A DNA stretch of 64,000 bases, from the NCBI GenBank assembly GCA_001723645.1, contig MDLC01000007.1, positions 27,816 through 91,815 of the forward strand, read 5' to 3'. Within the stretch, counting starts at the first letter, position 1. Each line of letters begins with the position of its first letter. The translations under genes and the position numbers were made by a program. The notes beneath the pieces were generated by a model. It made no database searches and was not told the origin of the DNA. It saw only the letters and a list, made by a program, of their open reading frames with translations. This DNA is from Candidatus Endobugula sertula. GTDB lineage: Bacteria > Pseudomonadota > Gammaproteobacteria > Pseudomonadales > Cellvibrionaceae. Positions 28,189-37,765 of the stretch are shown here, in pieces.

Positions 28189-28246
28189 TCGCCCTTTGGC
28201 TCACTATGTTTGACTTAGGGGCTTGTTTTAATCATCGGAGATGCCC

Positions 28247-28840
28247 ATGAGTGCCCGTACTGCCAGTGTTCGTCGAGATACTCTGGAAACTAAAATCACT
28301 GTTGATCTTAATCTGGATGGAATGGGTGCTGCCCGATTTGATACTGGAGTACCGTTCCTTGAGCATATGATGGACCAGATTGCGCGTCATGGTTTGATTG
28401 ATCTTGATGTGACTTGTGATGGTGATATCCACATTGATGATCACCATAGTGTTGAAGATATAGGTATTACCATTGGTCAGGCGGTCGCTAAGGCGGTGGG
28501 TGATAAAAAAGGGATTCGTCGTTATGGGTATGCTTATGTCCCTTTGGATGAAGCATTATCTCGTGTGGTAATTGATTTTTCTGGTCGTCCGGCCCTGTTA
28601 ATGGATATTCCCTTTACCCAAAAGCGTGTGGGCCAATTTGATACTGAGTTGTTTTGGGAGTTTTTTCAAGGCTTTGCTAATCATGCTCAGGTTACTTTGC
28701 ATATTGATTGTATTAAGGGCCACAATACGCATCACCAGATTGAGACTGTTTTTAAGGCATTTGGTCGTTCCTTACGCATGGCTCTGGAGCTGGATCCTCG
28801 TATGGCAGGTGTCATGCCTTCAACAAAAGGAACGTTATAG
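28247..28840 (+). CDS. hisB: Imidazoleglycerol-phosphate dehydratase
   Basis: Dehydrates imidazoleglycerol phosphate in histidine synthesis; a monofunctional form (197 residues) without the N-terminal phosphatase of enteric HisB. Metal-binding histidines are visible in [34 protein letters not shown] and [25 protein letters not shown]. The GGAG at 28237-28240 is too near the ATG at 28241 but properly spaced for the ATG at 28247, which I use. It opens the hisB-hisH-hisA cluster, divergent from the AsmA gene. Confidence 0.97.
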   Translation: MSARTASVRRDTLETKITVDLNLDGMGAARFDTGVPFLEHMMDQIARHGLIDLDVTCDGDIHIDDHHSVEDIGITIGQAVAKAVGDKKGIRRYGYAYVPLDEALSRVVIDFSGRPALLMDIPFTQKRVGQFDTELFWEFFQGFANHAQVTLHIDCIKGHNTHHQIETVFKAFGRSLRMALELDPRMAGVMPSTKGTL

Positions 28841-28925
28841 TTTTTACTGCGCTCCTTACAGGGTTACCTAGTTTTTGCTAAGTACGCATATTTTTTCTGT
28901 TTGATAACTATAGGTTAAAGTTCGG

Positions 28926-29576
28926 ATGACAACCTCTGTTGCGATTATTGATTATGGCATGGGCAATTTGCACTCGGTAGCGAGCGCCTTTGCTCATGTT
29001 GCGCCTGATAGCCAAATTGATATTACATCTGATGCCCAGTTGATTGCTAACGCAGACAAAGTCTTATTCCCCGGTGTGGGGGCGATTCGTGATTGTATGG
29101 TTGAAATTCGTCGTTTGGGTTTCGACACTCTGGTCCCTGAGATGATTAAGGGAGGCAAGCCGATGTTAGCCATTTGTGTTGGCATGCAGGCTTTGATGGC
29201 CAGTAGTGAAGAAAACAGTGGTGTGTCTTGCATCGATGTATTGCCTGGTTTTGTCAATTATTTTGGAGATGATCTACGCGATGACCAGGGACGTAAGCTG
29301 AAAGTACCGCATATGGGGTGGAATCAAGTACAGCAAACGATAGATCACCCGTTGTGGCAAGGTATTGATAACTATAGCCACTTTTATTTTGTACATAGTT
29401 ATTTTGTGATTGCCAGTAACGCTCAACAGGTGGCTGGTCGCACGGAGTACCACCGGGAATTTGTTGCTGCGCTCAGTCATGGTAGTCTATTTGCTACCCA
29501 GTTTCACCCGGAAAAAAGTGATACTGCAGGCTTACAATTATTGAAAAACTTTATGGATTGGGATGGTCGTATATAA
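28926..29576 (+). CDS. hisH: Imidazole glycerol phosphate synthase glutaminase subunit
   Basis: Class I glutamine amidotransferase (216 residues) that releases ammonia for the HisF cyclase. The triad is intact: C84 in [11 protein letters not shown]194 and E196 in TQFHPEKS. The N-terminal [18 protein letters not shown] and the oxyanion loop [11 protein letters not shown] are typical. HisH needs HisF as its partner, yet hisF is not in this cluster (hemH occupies its place), so the partner must be encoded elsewhere if the pathway is to work. Confidence 0.97.
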   Translation: MTTSVAIIDYGMGNLHSVASAFAHVAPDSQIDITSDAQLIANADKVLFPGVGAIRDCMVEIRRLGFDTLVPEMIKGGKPMLAICVGMQALMASSEENSGVSCIDVLPGFVNYFGDDLRDDQGRKLKVPHMGWNQVQQTIDHPLWQGIDNYSHFYFVHSYFVIASNAQQVAGRTEYHREFVAALSHGSLFATQFHPEKSDTAGLQLLKNFMDWDGRI

Positions 29577-29639
29577 ACCGATCTAAATGTTTTTATAGCG
29601 TTTTTTTATATAGTACAAACAGTGATTGGAAAATGTTCT

Positions 29640-30368
29640 ATGTTAATTATTCCTGCAATTGATTTAAAAGATGGCCAGTGTGTTCGCTTGCGCCAAGGGC
29701 TGATGGAAGATTCCACCGTTTTTGGTGGTAACCCAGTTGATTTTGCAAAACAATGGATTGATAAGGGCTGCCGTCGTTTGCATTTAGTGGATTTAAATGG
29801 CGCATTTGCGGGTAAGCCTGTCAATGGTGAAGTGGTGACTGACATTGCTAAGGCGTTTCCGACTTTGCCTATCCAGATTGGTGGTGGTATTCGCAGTGGT
29901 GAGACCATTGAGCATTATCTAAAAGCGGGGGTTAATTATGTCATTATTGGTACGAAAGCGGTAAAAGACCCCGAGTTTATTACCGAGATGTGCAAGCAGT
30001 TTGCTGGGCATATTATCGTTGGCCTGGATGCCAAAGAGGGGCTGGTAGCCACTGATGGTTGGGCAGAGGTTTCTGAAATTAAAGCCATCGATTTAGCGCA
30101 ACAATTCGAAGCTGATGGTATTGAATCGATTGTTTATACTGATATTGTTCGTGACGGTATGATGCAGGGAGTGAATGTGGAAGCGACGGTGGCTATGGCT
30201 CAAGCATCGAATATCCCTGTCATCGCTTCAGGTGGTATTACCGATATTAATGATATTAAAGCTCTTAAAGCACAAGCTCATCATGGTATTTGTGGTGCGA
30301 TTACAGGACGTGCTATTTATGAAGGGACCTTGGACATTGAGGCAGCGCAGGCATTGTGTGATCAATAA
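29640..30368 (+). CDS. hisA: ProFAR isomerase
   Basis: A (beta/alpha)8-barrel isomerase (242 residues) in histidine synthesis. It opens with [19 protein letters not shown], in which D8 is the catalytic base; D130 in [10 protein letters not shown] is the catalytic acid. The phosphate-binding [10 protein letters not shown] and [16 protein letters not shown] segments are present. The protein clearly reads as HisA rather than HisF: it has the Arg-rich LRQG loop and lacks the HisF opening. The ATG at 29640 matches the family start; the upstream GTG at 29622 would add six non-conserved residues. Last his gene of the cluster. Confidence 0.96.
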   Translation: MLIIPAIDLKDGQCVRLRQGLMEDSTVFGGNPVDFAKQWIDKGCRRLHLVDLNGAFAGKPVNGEVVTDIAKAFPTLPIQIGGGIRSGETIEHYLKAGVNYVIIGTKAVKDPEFITEMCKQFAGHIIVGLDAKEGLVATDGWAEVSEIKAIDLAQQFEADGIESIVYTDIVRDGMMQGVNVEATVAMAQASNIPVIASGGITDINDIKALKAQAHHGICGAITGRAIYEGTLDIEAAQALCDQ

Positions 30369-30430
30369 CGTTGCTACTGGGCAGTTGCCTACTATTTCAA
30401 TCATTTGCCAATAATACGGTAGGTTCCACG

Positions 30431-31513
30431 ATGGCATTTAGCGGACAAAAAGATTTTTTACATGCACAGCAACCTAAGATTGGTGTACTAATAACGAATC
30501 TTGGCACTCCTGAAGCGCCAACTACAGCAGCATTACGGCGTTACCTAGCTCAGTTTCTATCAGACCCTCGTGTTGTAGAAGTTCCCCGTATATTGTGGAA
30601 GTGTATCCTACATGCCATTATTTTAAGAATTCGTCCTCGTCGTTCAGCCGCAGCCTATGCCAGCATTTGGACAGATAAAGGTTCCCCTCTGATCGTTTAT
30701 ACGCAACAACAGCGTGATGCTCTGAGCCAATCATTAGCCGCAATCTATGGTGAACATATTGTCGTCAAATTTGCTATGCGTTATGGTAACCCCTCGATTG
30801 CAAAAACGATTGATACCATGCAAAAAGAAGGCGTACGCCAATTGTTGGTATTGCCTTTATATCCGCAATATTCTGCTGCAACAACGGCCTCCACATTCGA
30901 TGCTTTAGCAAAAGACTTTATGCAACGACGGTGGTTGCCAGCATTACGTTTTATTAATCATTACCATGATTACCCTGCTTACATTGAGGCTTTGGCGCAT
31001 AGTATTGAAGAACATTGGAAATGGAATGGCCGTGCGGATAAATTAATTATATCTTATCATGGGGTTCCGCTACGCTATTTACAAAATGGTGATCCTTATC
31101 ACTGCGAGTGTCACAAAACCTCACGTTTACTGGCTGAATATCTAGGTTTATCCAGCGATGATTATCTCACAACATTTCAATCCCGTTTTGGTCGTGCTGA
31201 ATGGTTGAAACCCTATACTGATGAAACTTTAAAACAATTACCTAATCAAGGTGTTAAATCTGTACAGGTCATTTGCCCAGGTTTTTCTGCCGATTGTTTG
31301 GAAACTATCGAAGAAATTGGTGAAGAAAACCGTGGTTATTTTATAGGAATGGGTGGCGAACGTTATGAATATATTCCTGCCTTAAATGCAAGTGAAGAAC
31401 ATATTTCAGTATTAACTTCCTTAATTAAAAAACACCTACAAGGTTGGGATTTGCCGGAAGATAACGCGGGTACAATAGCAGATAAGTATTCGAAACGTCT
31501 TATGGTTAATTAA
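30431..31513 (+). CDS. hemH: Ferrochelatase
   Basis: Inserts ferrous iron into protoporphyrin IX, the final step of protoheme synthesis, at the cytoplasmic face of the membrane. The 360-residue protein shows IGVLITNLGTPEAPTTAALRRYL, the VLPLYPQYSAATTAS block, the catalytic His in IISYHGVPLRYL and the acidic FSADCLETIEEIGEENR. Two Cys (HCECHK near the YHGVP motif) resemble neither clear cluster ligand set, so I do not claim an Fe-S cluster. It sits 63 bases after hisA, in the place where hisF usually lies, and its stop is 2 bases from the stop of the convergent dgcP gene. Confidence 0.96.
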   Translation: MAFSGQKDFLHAQQPKIGVLITNLGTPEAPTTAALRRYLAQFLSDPRVVEVPRILWKCILHAIILRIRPRRSAAAYASIWTDKGSPLIVYTQQQRDALSQSLAAIYGEHIVVKFAMRYGNPSIAKTIDTMQKEGVRQLLVLPLYPQYSAATTASTFDALAKDFMQRRWLPALRFINHYHDYPAYIEALAHSIEEHWKWNGRADKLIISYHGVPLRYLQNGDPYHCECHKTSRLLAEYLGLSSDDYLTTFQSRFGRAEWLKPYTDETLKQLPNQGVKSVQVICPGFSADCLETIEEIGEENRGYFIGMGGERYEYIPALNASEEHISVLTSLIKKHLQGWDLPEDNAGTIADKYSKRLMVN

Positions 31514-31515
31514 CT

Positions 31516-33282
31516 CTAGCCTACACGACATTGATTACGCCCACCTTCTTTGGCATCGTAAAGTGCTTTGTCGGCTCGTGCAAAAACGGTTTCAGCGGTA
31601 TCATCATCACTAAAGTTAGCAATACCAATAGAGACAGTCACCGTCATTTTTTGTTCTTTGTAACGCATTGGGGTGTTAGCTAATCGATCACGAATCCGAT
31701 TGAGCATCTCCAGTGCGTTGTTTATAGACGTTTCTGGTAACAGTAAGACAAACTCTTCGCCACCAAAGCGCGCTATAAAATCGACTTCTCGCAGTCGCTT
31801 GGCGACAGATGTTGACACAATCTGTAAGACCTTATCCCCGGTTTGGTGACCATAGTGGTCGTTAATTTTTTTGAAAAAATCAATATCTAATACAGCTAAA
31901 GTGAGAGGGTGCTGATAACGTTGCCAGCGCAGCATTTCTTCATGTACACGCTCACTGTAGGCTTCGCGATTCGGGAGACCTGTGAGACTATCGGTAATTG
32001 CTCGCATTTTCTCCTGTTCCAGTTGTTTGCGTATATCCTCATCTTGAGCTTCCATTTTCTTAACACGATCAATGAGTTCTGTTAATTGTGTAGAAAGAGA
32101 ATGTGGTTCTGTTGTTTGAATGAATTGATGTAATGCTCCCTGAATACATTGTACTTGTGTTTCGACAGCGGCTTTTAATTGGTCTATTTCTTGGTGATCA
32201 ACGAGCGCTTGGTGCAAGGTATGAATACCGTTGCTGACATGACTCTGTAACTGCCCCACTGCAGAACGTTGCTGCTGTTCTGATTCAATTGCTACCCCCA
32301 ATGCTTCAATAATATGGCTGAGTTCGACGTAAACGTTCTTGAGATACAGTCGATATTCATTATCGGCGCCCATATACGATTGAATCACAAAATCACGGAT
32401 ATCCTCCAGTGTAGGAACCAACTCATACCAATTCAGTCCTCTGGATATACGTTCCCTGGCTTTGGTTGACTTTTGTACTACACAAGGGACTGGGGGAAAA
32501 TGGTCTAACAGTTCGGTCAGAATAATAGTGACTCGATCAGAAATGCGAGAAAAGGCGGGTTCATGGATTGGGCGGTCAAGCACAGCCTCAGGAATATCTC
32601 TTACTCGGTGTTTAGGAGAGGTATCATCGACCCATTCTGCAACCACAACAGGTGCTTGCTGCTCGTCTTCATCAACGTCCTCCCAGACGATGGTGGTACT
32701 GCTATTTTCTGGTGTAGGGGAGGCGCTCGTTTCTGCGGTATTCACAGATTTGCTACTGAATAAACGGTTCAACAACCCTTTATTCGATGATGTCGGGTTA
32801 TTTTCTAATGCTTGAGTTTGTAAGTTGCCAAATTCTTCGAGTAAGCGATTCAGGGTGGCAGGTAATAATGCTCCTTTGGGAATACATTTTTTGTAGTGTT
32901 TAATCGCTGGTTTCATATCCGTTGATGGGCTTAGGTCCTGCAGTTGGCTGGCAATCTTGCCAAAGCTTTTATAGACACCAGACCACTGGTCTTGTCGCCG
33001 TTTATCCGCTTCTTCAGTGACTCGACTAAGCGATTTTAGCATGCGATCAAAACCACCGACATCATTGCTTTTCAGGCTACCGCGAATGGCAGATAAACGT
33101 TTATCCATCTGAGCGTCATATCCTTCGGCCGCAGCGCTTAAGATTTGTACGGTGCGGTGAAGTAAAGCTTGTTGGGCAGCCAGGGTACTCTCCAATTGTC
33201 CCTGTTGGTTCAGTGCGTTTCGATATTGATCGCGCCAGCGGTTATTTTTCTGAGTCACAAGCCTTACCTCAAAAGGGGTCAC
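31516..33282 (-). CDS. dgcP: Diguanylate cyclase DgcP-like
   Basis: Makes cyclic di-GMP. The 588-residue protein has a C-terminal GGDEF domain (from about residue 425, DSLTGLPNREAYSERV) with active-site GGEEF near residues 506-510, and an allosteric I-site RxxD (REVD) five residues before it, so product inhibition is likely. The N-terminal 400 residues are mostly helical and coiled-coil, without membrane helices, and include a Ser/Glu-rich linker near residue 195. Gene order dgcP-dsbA-cytochrome c4-engB matches Pseudomonas, where DgcP is polar and interacts with FimV. That suggests local c-di-GMP supply to type IV pili; function by synteny is inferred. Confidence 0.88.
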   Translation of the reverse strand: MTPFEVRLVTQKNNRWRDQYRNALNQQGQLESTLAAQQALLHRTVQILSAAAEGYDAQMDKRLSAIRGSLKSNDVGGFDRMLKSLSRVTEEADKRRQDQWSGVYKSFGKIASQLQDLSPSTDMKPAIKHYKKCIPKGALLPATLNRLLEEFGNLQTQALENNPTSSNKGLLNRLFSSKSVNTAETSASPTPENSSTTIVWEDVDEDEQQAPVVVAEWVDDTSPKHRVRDIPEAVLDRPIHEPAFSRISDRVTIILTELLDHFPPVPCVVQKSTKARERISRGLNWYELVPTLEDIRDFVIQSYMGADNEYRLYLKNVYVELSHIIEALGVAIESEQQQRSAVGQLQSHVSNGIHTLHQALVDHQEIDQLKAAVETQVQCIQGALHQFIQTTEPHSLSTQLTELIDRVKKMEAQDEDIRKQLEQEKMRAITDSLTGLPNREAYSERVHEEMLRWQRYQHPLTLAVLDIDFFKKINDHYGHQTGDKVLQIVSTSVAKRLREVDFIARFGGEEFVLLLPETSINNALEMLNRIRDRLANTPMRYKEQKMTVTVSIGIANFSDDDTAETVFARADKALYDAKEGGRNQCRVG

Positions 33283-33351
33283 TTTTAAGTATAGACGGCT
33301 ATTGTAGCTTGTGAGGATAAGGATAAAAAAAGAGGGATGGTGCTCCAGCGT

Positions 33352-33390
33352 TAGCGAAGTTGCCCGTATTATAACGTCCGCTCTTCGCTA
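33352..33390. other. Inverted repeat between dsbA and dgcP
   Basis: TAGCGAAG (33352-33359) pairs with CTTCGCTA (33383-33390) around a 23-base loop in the short gap between dsbA and dgcP. It could be an mRNA processing or attenuation hairpin. There is no T tract, and the loop is long, so this is tentative. Confidence 0.3.
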
Positions 33391-33406
33391 TCCACTGAGA
33401 TTGATA

Positions 33407-34066
33407 TTATGATTTTTTGTTAGCGCGTTCTTTGGCAATGAGAAAATTGATAACGTTAAGCATTTCTGACTGGGAGCCTGCTGTGGATCCAGAGACACGA
33501 TACTTACCGTTAACAATCACTTCTGGAGTGCCTGTGGTACCGTAGGCTTTGGCCAGGTTATTAGCGCGTTGTACCTGAGATTTAAGACCGAAAGAATGAA
33601 AGGTTTTGTCGAAAACTTTTCTGTCAATACCATGTTTTTCAAACAGGGAGAACACCTCACTTTCTTTGAGAAGACGTTTTTTTTCTACGTGCATAGCATC
33701 AAAAGCGTCTTTGTGCACTTTACCTAGTACACCAAGGGCTTTTGCGGTATAAAAAATGCGCGCGTGGGTGCGCATAGGTTTGTTCCACATGGCTGGCATA
33801 TGCATAATACGAACATCATCAGCTTGTTGTTGTTTCCATTGTGAAAATACAGGTTGGAATTGTTGGCAGTGAGGGCAGCCATACCAGAATATTTCGGTGA
33901 CTTCGATTTTGCTGGGGTCTTTAGGAGTAGTCGGTGTGTTTACTGGTAGGTAATGTTGACCTTCACGATATAACGCTTGGGCATTTACCGATGTGGTAGC
34001 AATGGTTAATAGTGCGACTAGAGCTATCAAGGTAATTGATAATCCTAGTGAGGGGATGGCTCGCAT
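33407..34066 (-). CDS. dsbA: Thiol:disulfide interchange protein DsbA
   Basis: Periplasmic oxidase that forms disulfides in exported proteins. A signal peptide covers residues 1-30 (ending VNAQ). The thioredoxin-fold active site is C64-P-H-C67 in FWYGCPHCQQF, and the cis-Pro loop is TGTPEVIVNGKY. The 219-residue length is typical of Pseudomonas-type DsbA. Its substrates would include pilus and type II secretion components encoded in this window. It is placed between cytochrome c4 and dgcP on the minus strand, the same order as in Pseudomonas. Confidence 0.96.
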   Translation of the reverse strand: MRAIPSLGLSITLIALVALLTIATTSVNAQALYREGQHYLPVNTPTTPKDPSKIEVTEIFWYGCPHCQQFQPVFSQWKQQQADDVRIMHMPAMWNKPMRTHARIFYTAKALGVLGKVHKDAFDAMHVEKKRLLKESEVFSLFEKHGIDRKVFDKTFHSFGLKSQVQRANNLAKAYGTTGTPEVIVNGKYRVSGSTAGSQSEMLNVINFLIAKERANKKS

Positions 34067-34251
34067 ATTTTTCTCCTGAAAATGATAGTAACGCTGACTG
34101 GACTCTTTGAGACGTGTATTTTAAATAAGTTCCTTACGGATTGATAGGGTTGGAATGTTATGACAATACCGTTTGTGTTTGCTTTAAAAGGCTATATAAA
34201 CAATAACCGCGAGTGGTGTTGCCACTATAGGAGATAGTTCTCGTGTGGAGT

Positions 34252-34279
34252 ATCTCTAAAAGTCGTCATACTTAGAGAT
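34252..34279 (-). terminator. Possible weak terminator hairpin after cytochrome c4
   Basis: ATCTCTAA (34252-34259) pairs with TTAGAGAT (34272-34279) around a 12-base loop, 10 bases past the cytochrome c4 stop. The stem is AU-rich and lacks a convincing T run, so it may instead stabilise the mRNA end. Upstream of it (34080-34250) I see nothing recognisable. Confidence 0.3.
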
Positions 34280-34289
34280 GTCCCGTGTA

Positions 34290-34946
34290 TTAATACAGAC
34301 CACCAATATAATTGGCAACAGCATCAATTTCTGCATCGCTCATATGTTCCGCCACTTGACGCATAGTTTTGGCGTCACCGTCATTGGTGCGCTCACCACC
34401 ACGAAAGTCGCGCAATTGTTTGGCAATATACTCGGGATATTGGCCGCTTAAGCGAGGGAAACCAGCGGGGTCATTGCCCAGACCTCTAGGGGAATGACAG
34501 CCAGTGCATGCTGGTGTGTTGGTCTCTAGATTGCCTGAACGGAAAATCCGCTCACCGAGTTTTAAGCCATCAACCTTGATACCTGCATTCACTTTGACCT
34601 GCAATGCCTTCGCACCACTAAGCTGCATTGTGTTGTTGTTAAAATAAGCGGCCAGATCCAATAGGCCTTGGTCGCTTTTACCGTCAAGTTGTCCGGCCAT
34701 TTGTGCAATGGGACGTTTGCCTGATTGGATATCCAGCATTTGCTTATAGAGATACTTTTCCCCCACACCGGCTAGTTTAGGAAAGGAGGGCGCAGGACTA
34801 TTACCATCTGCACCGTGACAACCCGCACAACTGGCTGCCAATGTTTGTCCGGCTTTAGGATCACCTGCGGCTTGACTCTTAATAGCCAAGCTGGATAGCG
34901 ATAGTGTCAGAATCAGGAATGGTAGAAACTTACTTGTATTGTTCAT
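34290..34946 (-). CDS. Cytochrome c4 (dihaem)
   Basis: A periplasmic electron carrier of 218 residues with a signal peptide (cleavage after about residue 27, SQAA). Two haem-binding CxxCH motifs are present: C40-AGC-H44 and C147-TGC-H151. The two domains are duplicated (GADGNS...PKLAG and GNDPAGFPRLSG), each supplying a Met ligand (MAGQL; RQVAEHM), as in cytochrome c4. It passes electrons to terminal oxidases. An upstream in-frame start at 35000 would place a non-hydrophobic extension before the signal peptide, so the ATG at 34946 is preferred. Divergent from engB. Confidence 0.95.
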   Translation of the reverse strand: MNNTSKFLPFLILTLSLSSLAIKSQAAGDPKAGQTLAASCAGCHGADGNSPAPSFPKLAGVGEKYLYKQMLDIQSGKRPIAQMAGQLDGKSDQGLLDLAAYFNNNTMQLSGAKALQVKVNAGIKVDGLKLGERIFRSGNLETNTPACTGCHSPRGLGNDPAGFPRLSGQYPEYIAKQLRDFRGGERTNDGDAKTMRQVAEHMSDAEIDAVANYIGGLY

Positions 34947-35158
34947 ATTCAGGCCGTCTTTTTTAATTTCTATTCGCTTAATGCCAACGGGAGGATACAA
35001 TAAGACTTATTATAGCCTTTGCTCACTATATTGCTGCAATATGCAATGTTAATGAATATCTCCAGGCTAAGCATACTCACCGTGTTGTCAACGCGAGAGG
35101 ATTATATACTAAAGCTTCTAATAGAGCTAAAGTACTAATACACCATTTTTGAGGCTTT

Positions 35159-35788
35159 ATGTCACCCCATAACCCCTATAAACAGGCGGTATTTTTAAAA
35201 AGTGCCGCAAGATTAAATCAATGTCCCGAATGTGTTGTGGCCGAAGTGGCTTTTGCTGGGCGTTCCAATGCGGGCAAATCCAGTGCTATTAATACCTTAA
35301 CCGAGAATAAAAAACTGGCCCGCATCAGTAAAACGCCAGGTCGTACTCAGTTGATTAATTATTTTAGTATCGGCAATCGTCGGTGCTTGGTGGACTTACC
35401 AGGCTATGGTTATGCAAAAGTGCCTCTGGCAATGAAGAAAGAGTGGGATAAGCATCTTTCCGAGTATTTACAATACCGGGGTTGTCTAAAAGGTTTGGTG
35501 TTATTGATGGATAGTCGCCATCCCATGCAAGAGTTCGATGCGATGATGATAAATTGGGCCGTCGATATTGAAATGCCGGTTCATATACTGCTTACAAAAT
35601 GCGATAAATTAAAAAAAGGGGTGGCCAAGAATACGCTTTTGACCGTTGAGAAGCATTTACGTGAGGTGGGTGTGGATGATTTAGTATCAGTACAATTGTT
35701 CTCAGCATTAAAACGTCAAGGAATCAAAGAGCTCGTGTGTGTTCTTGATCGGCTGTTAGTGGAAGATGACTCAACAGAGTCTCGATAA
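35159..35788 (+). CDS. engB: Ribosome biogenesis GTP-binding protein YsxC/EngB
   Basis: TrmE-Era-like GTPase (209 residues) needed for late 50S assembly. G1 is GRSNAGKSS (residues 34-42), with the G2 Thr inside [11 protein letters not shown]3 in [11 protein letters not shown]4 in [11 protein letters not shown] and the G5 region [11 protein letters not shown]. The length is standard. In Pseudomonas and E. coli the gene is next to polA with a small RNA between them (ErsA or Spot 42); here polA is absent and hemW converges from downstream, so the locus has been rearranged. Confidence 0.97.
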   Translation: MSPHNPYKQAVFLKSAARLNQCPECVVAEVAFAGRSNAGKSSAINTLTENKKLARISKTPGRTQLINYFSIGNRRCLVDLPGYGYAKVPLAMKKEWDKHLSEYLQYRGCLKGLVLLMDSRHPMQEFDAMMINWAVDIEMPVHILLTKCDKLKKGVAKNTLLTVEKHLREVGVDDLVSVQLFSALKRQGIKELVCVLDRLLVEDDSTESR

Positions 35789-35942
35789 TGCTTGCCATAT
35801 TAGCACCACAGAATAACAAAAATGGCAATGTGTGATTAGACTCTGTTCATAACCAGTGTAACCAAAGGGGGCCATCGCCGTGAATCGGAGTGTCGTTTTC
35901 TGCTTGGGAGCCTTTTTGACGTACCTCATATGAACATGCCCT

Positions 35943-37136
35943 TTAATATCCATATCTGTCTGAATGACTAAAGGTTTCTAGTACACTATTTAAAAATCGG
36001 TGACCTAATTTTGTTGTCACAATACGTTGATCACTATTTTTCAGCAGCCCTTTTTTTTGCAGATTATTTATATGCGAGGCGACGTGGGAAAATGGCAAAC
36101 CAGTTCGTTCACTGAAATAGTTTATTGGAACGCCATGATTTAAGCGTAGGGCATTCATCATAAATTCCAGTGCTAATTCATGACGTTTAACCTGACTCTC
36201 TTTATGATGAGGTGGACCATGACTACTGAGATAATGCTCTGGGAGACGTGCTTTTTGTCGGCGAATAATTTGGCTGTTATGGTGATCTGTTAATTTGCCA
36301 TGGGCTCCAGCACCAATGCCAATATAGTCACCGAATTGCCAGTAATGAGTGTTGTGTCGGGATTGATATGTGGCTTGTTGGCTAAAGGCAGAAACTTCAT
36401 ATTGTTGATATCCATGTTCTGTTAATAGGGCTGCTCCATGGTATTGAATATTGTCCGTCATTTCATCGTTGGGCAAAGGTGGTGGCTGGTGATAAAAAAC
36501 GGTATTGGGTTCTATAGTGAGTTGGTACCAGGAAATATGTTGTACTCCTAGACCAATGGCTATGTCTAAGTCTCGTTTGGCATCATCAACGGTTTGCTTG
36601 GGAAGGCCGTGCATTAAGTCGAGATTAATATTATCAAAGCCCGCTTTTTGTGCAATCAAGACGGCTTGTTGCGCTTCGTTGCTATTGTGTATTCTTTTCA
36701 GAATTTTTAACTGAGACTCATTAAAACTTTGTACCCCAATGGATAAACGATTAACGCCTGCGTGAAAAAAATCGGAAAATTTTTCTTGCTCGAAAGTGCC
36801 TGGGTTGGCTTCCAGAGTAATTTCAATATCTGTTTCAAATCCTACGATATTTTCTGCCCCAGAGAGTATGGTACCAATACCCTTGGCACTGAATAGGCTG
36901 GGAGTGCCACCACCGAAAAAAATACTTTGTAATTTCCTGGCGGCGTTTCGTTTATCTAGCCATTGTTGTTCATGAGATAAATCTAACATTAATTGTTTAA
37001 TGTAAGCATCTTCATCAAACAGTTGCACTTCATGAGAGTTAAAATCGCAGTAAGGACATTTGAGTATACACCATGGAATGTGAATATAGAGAGAGAGTGG
37101 ACTAAGACGTAAAAATGGCGTTGAGGAAGATAACAT
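35943..37136 (-). CDS. hemW: Radical SAM heme chaperone HemW
   Basis: A 397-residue radical SAM protein that binds haem and delivers it to respiratory enzymes; long misannotated as oxygen-independent coproporphyrinogen oxidase. The 4Fe-4S motif is C23-x3-C27-x2-C30 in PWCILKCPYCDFNSHE. FFGGGTPSLFSAKGI and RLSIGVQSFNESQLKIL follow, and NLDLMHGLPKQT is typical. The C-terminal winged-helix part is present (ALRLNHGVPINYFSERTG). The ATG overlaps the rdgB stop by one base, showing translational coupling in the metX-metW-DUF4426-rdgB-hemW unit. Confidence 0.95.
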   Translation of the reverse strand: MLSSSTPFLRLSPLSLYIHIPWCILKCPYCDFNSHEVQLFDEDAYIKQLMLDLSHEQQWLDKRNAARKLQSIFFGGGTPSLFSAKGIGTILSGAENIVGFETDIEITLEANPGTFEQEKFSDFFHAGVNRLSIGVQSFNESQLKILKRIHNSNEAQQAVLIAQKAGFDNINLDLMHGLPKQTVDDAKRDLDIAIGLGVQHISWYQLTIEPNTVFYHQPPPLPNDEMTDNIQYHGAALLTEHGYQQYEVSAFSQQATYQSRHNTHYWQFGDYIGIGAGAHGKLTDHHNSQIIRRQKARLPEHYLSSHGPPHHKESQVKRHELALEFMMNALRLNHGVPINYFSERTGLPFSHVASHINNLQKKGLLKNSDQRIVTTKLGHRFLNSVLETFSHSDRYGY

Positions 37137-37765
37137 CAGGTGTGAATATATCGGTGCTCTTGTAATGCACGGAGTAGTTTTTTTAAGGCTTTGGCCCGGT
37201 GGCTTAAGGTATTTTTAATCTCAGGTAGTAATTCTGCTGAGCTGCAGCTTTTTTCTGGCACCCAAAATAATGGATCATAACCAAAGCCGTTTTCCCCTGA
37301 TGCTTGTTCCAAAATAAAACCTTCCCAGCTTGCTTGGCAGATGATGGGAGTTGGGTCTTCTGCATGTTGCATAAAGGCCAGGGCACATATAAATTGTGCT
37401 TTACGATTTTCCTGCCGTTGTCCGGATAATTGTTGGAGCACTTTTTGGTTGTTGGCTTCGTCGTTGCCATGTTCTCCTGCATAACGGGCGGAATAAATAC
37501 CAGGCGCGCCTTTTAGGTAGTCTATAGCCAGACCAGAGTCATCGGCGATAGCAGGTAGTTTGCTGTGTTGGCAGGCGTGGCGGGCTTTAAGGATGGCATT
37601 TTCGATAAAGCTCAAGCCGGTTTCTTCTGTATCACTGATTGCGAACTCACGCTGAGACATTATCGTAATGCCACTATTGGAAAACATGTGATGGAATTCA
37701 CGAAGTTTACCTGAGTTATTACTGGCAAGTACAATAGTGTCAATGGTAGGTTTATTGGTCGACAT
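37136..37765 (-). CDS. rdgB: RdgB/HAM1 family XTP/dITP pyrophosphatase
   Basis: Hydrolyses non-canonical purine triphosphates (XTP, ITP, dITP) so that they are not incorporated into nucleic acids. The 209-residue protein begins TIVLASNNSGKLREFHHMF, has the metal-binding acidic residues around AIADDSGLAIDYLKGAPGIYSARYAG, and ends with GFGYDPLFWVPEKSCSSAELLPEIKNTLSHRAKAL in parts; all are family signatures. It overlaps DUF4426 by 14 bases upstream and hemW by one base downstream, so the unit is tightly coupled. Confidence 0.96.
   Translation of the reverse strand: MSTNKPTIDTIVLASNNSGKLREFHHMFSNSGITIMSQREFAISDTEETGLSFIENAILKARHACQHSKLPAIADDSGLAIDYLKGAPGIYSARYAGEHGNDEANNQKVLQQLSGQRQENRKAQFICALAFMQHAEDPTPIICQASWEGFILEQASGENGFGYDPLFWVPEKSCSSAELLPEIKNTLSHRAKALKKLLRALQEHRYIHT

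Noticed and set aside
35001..35158. Spot 42/ErsA-type small RNA beside engB
   Set aside because: polA is absent and neither flank of engB shows a compact promoter plus terminator hairpin; the neighbourhood in which these RNAs occur is not kept.
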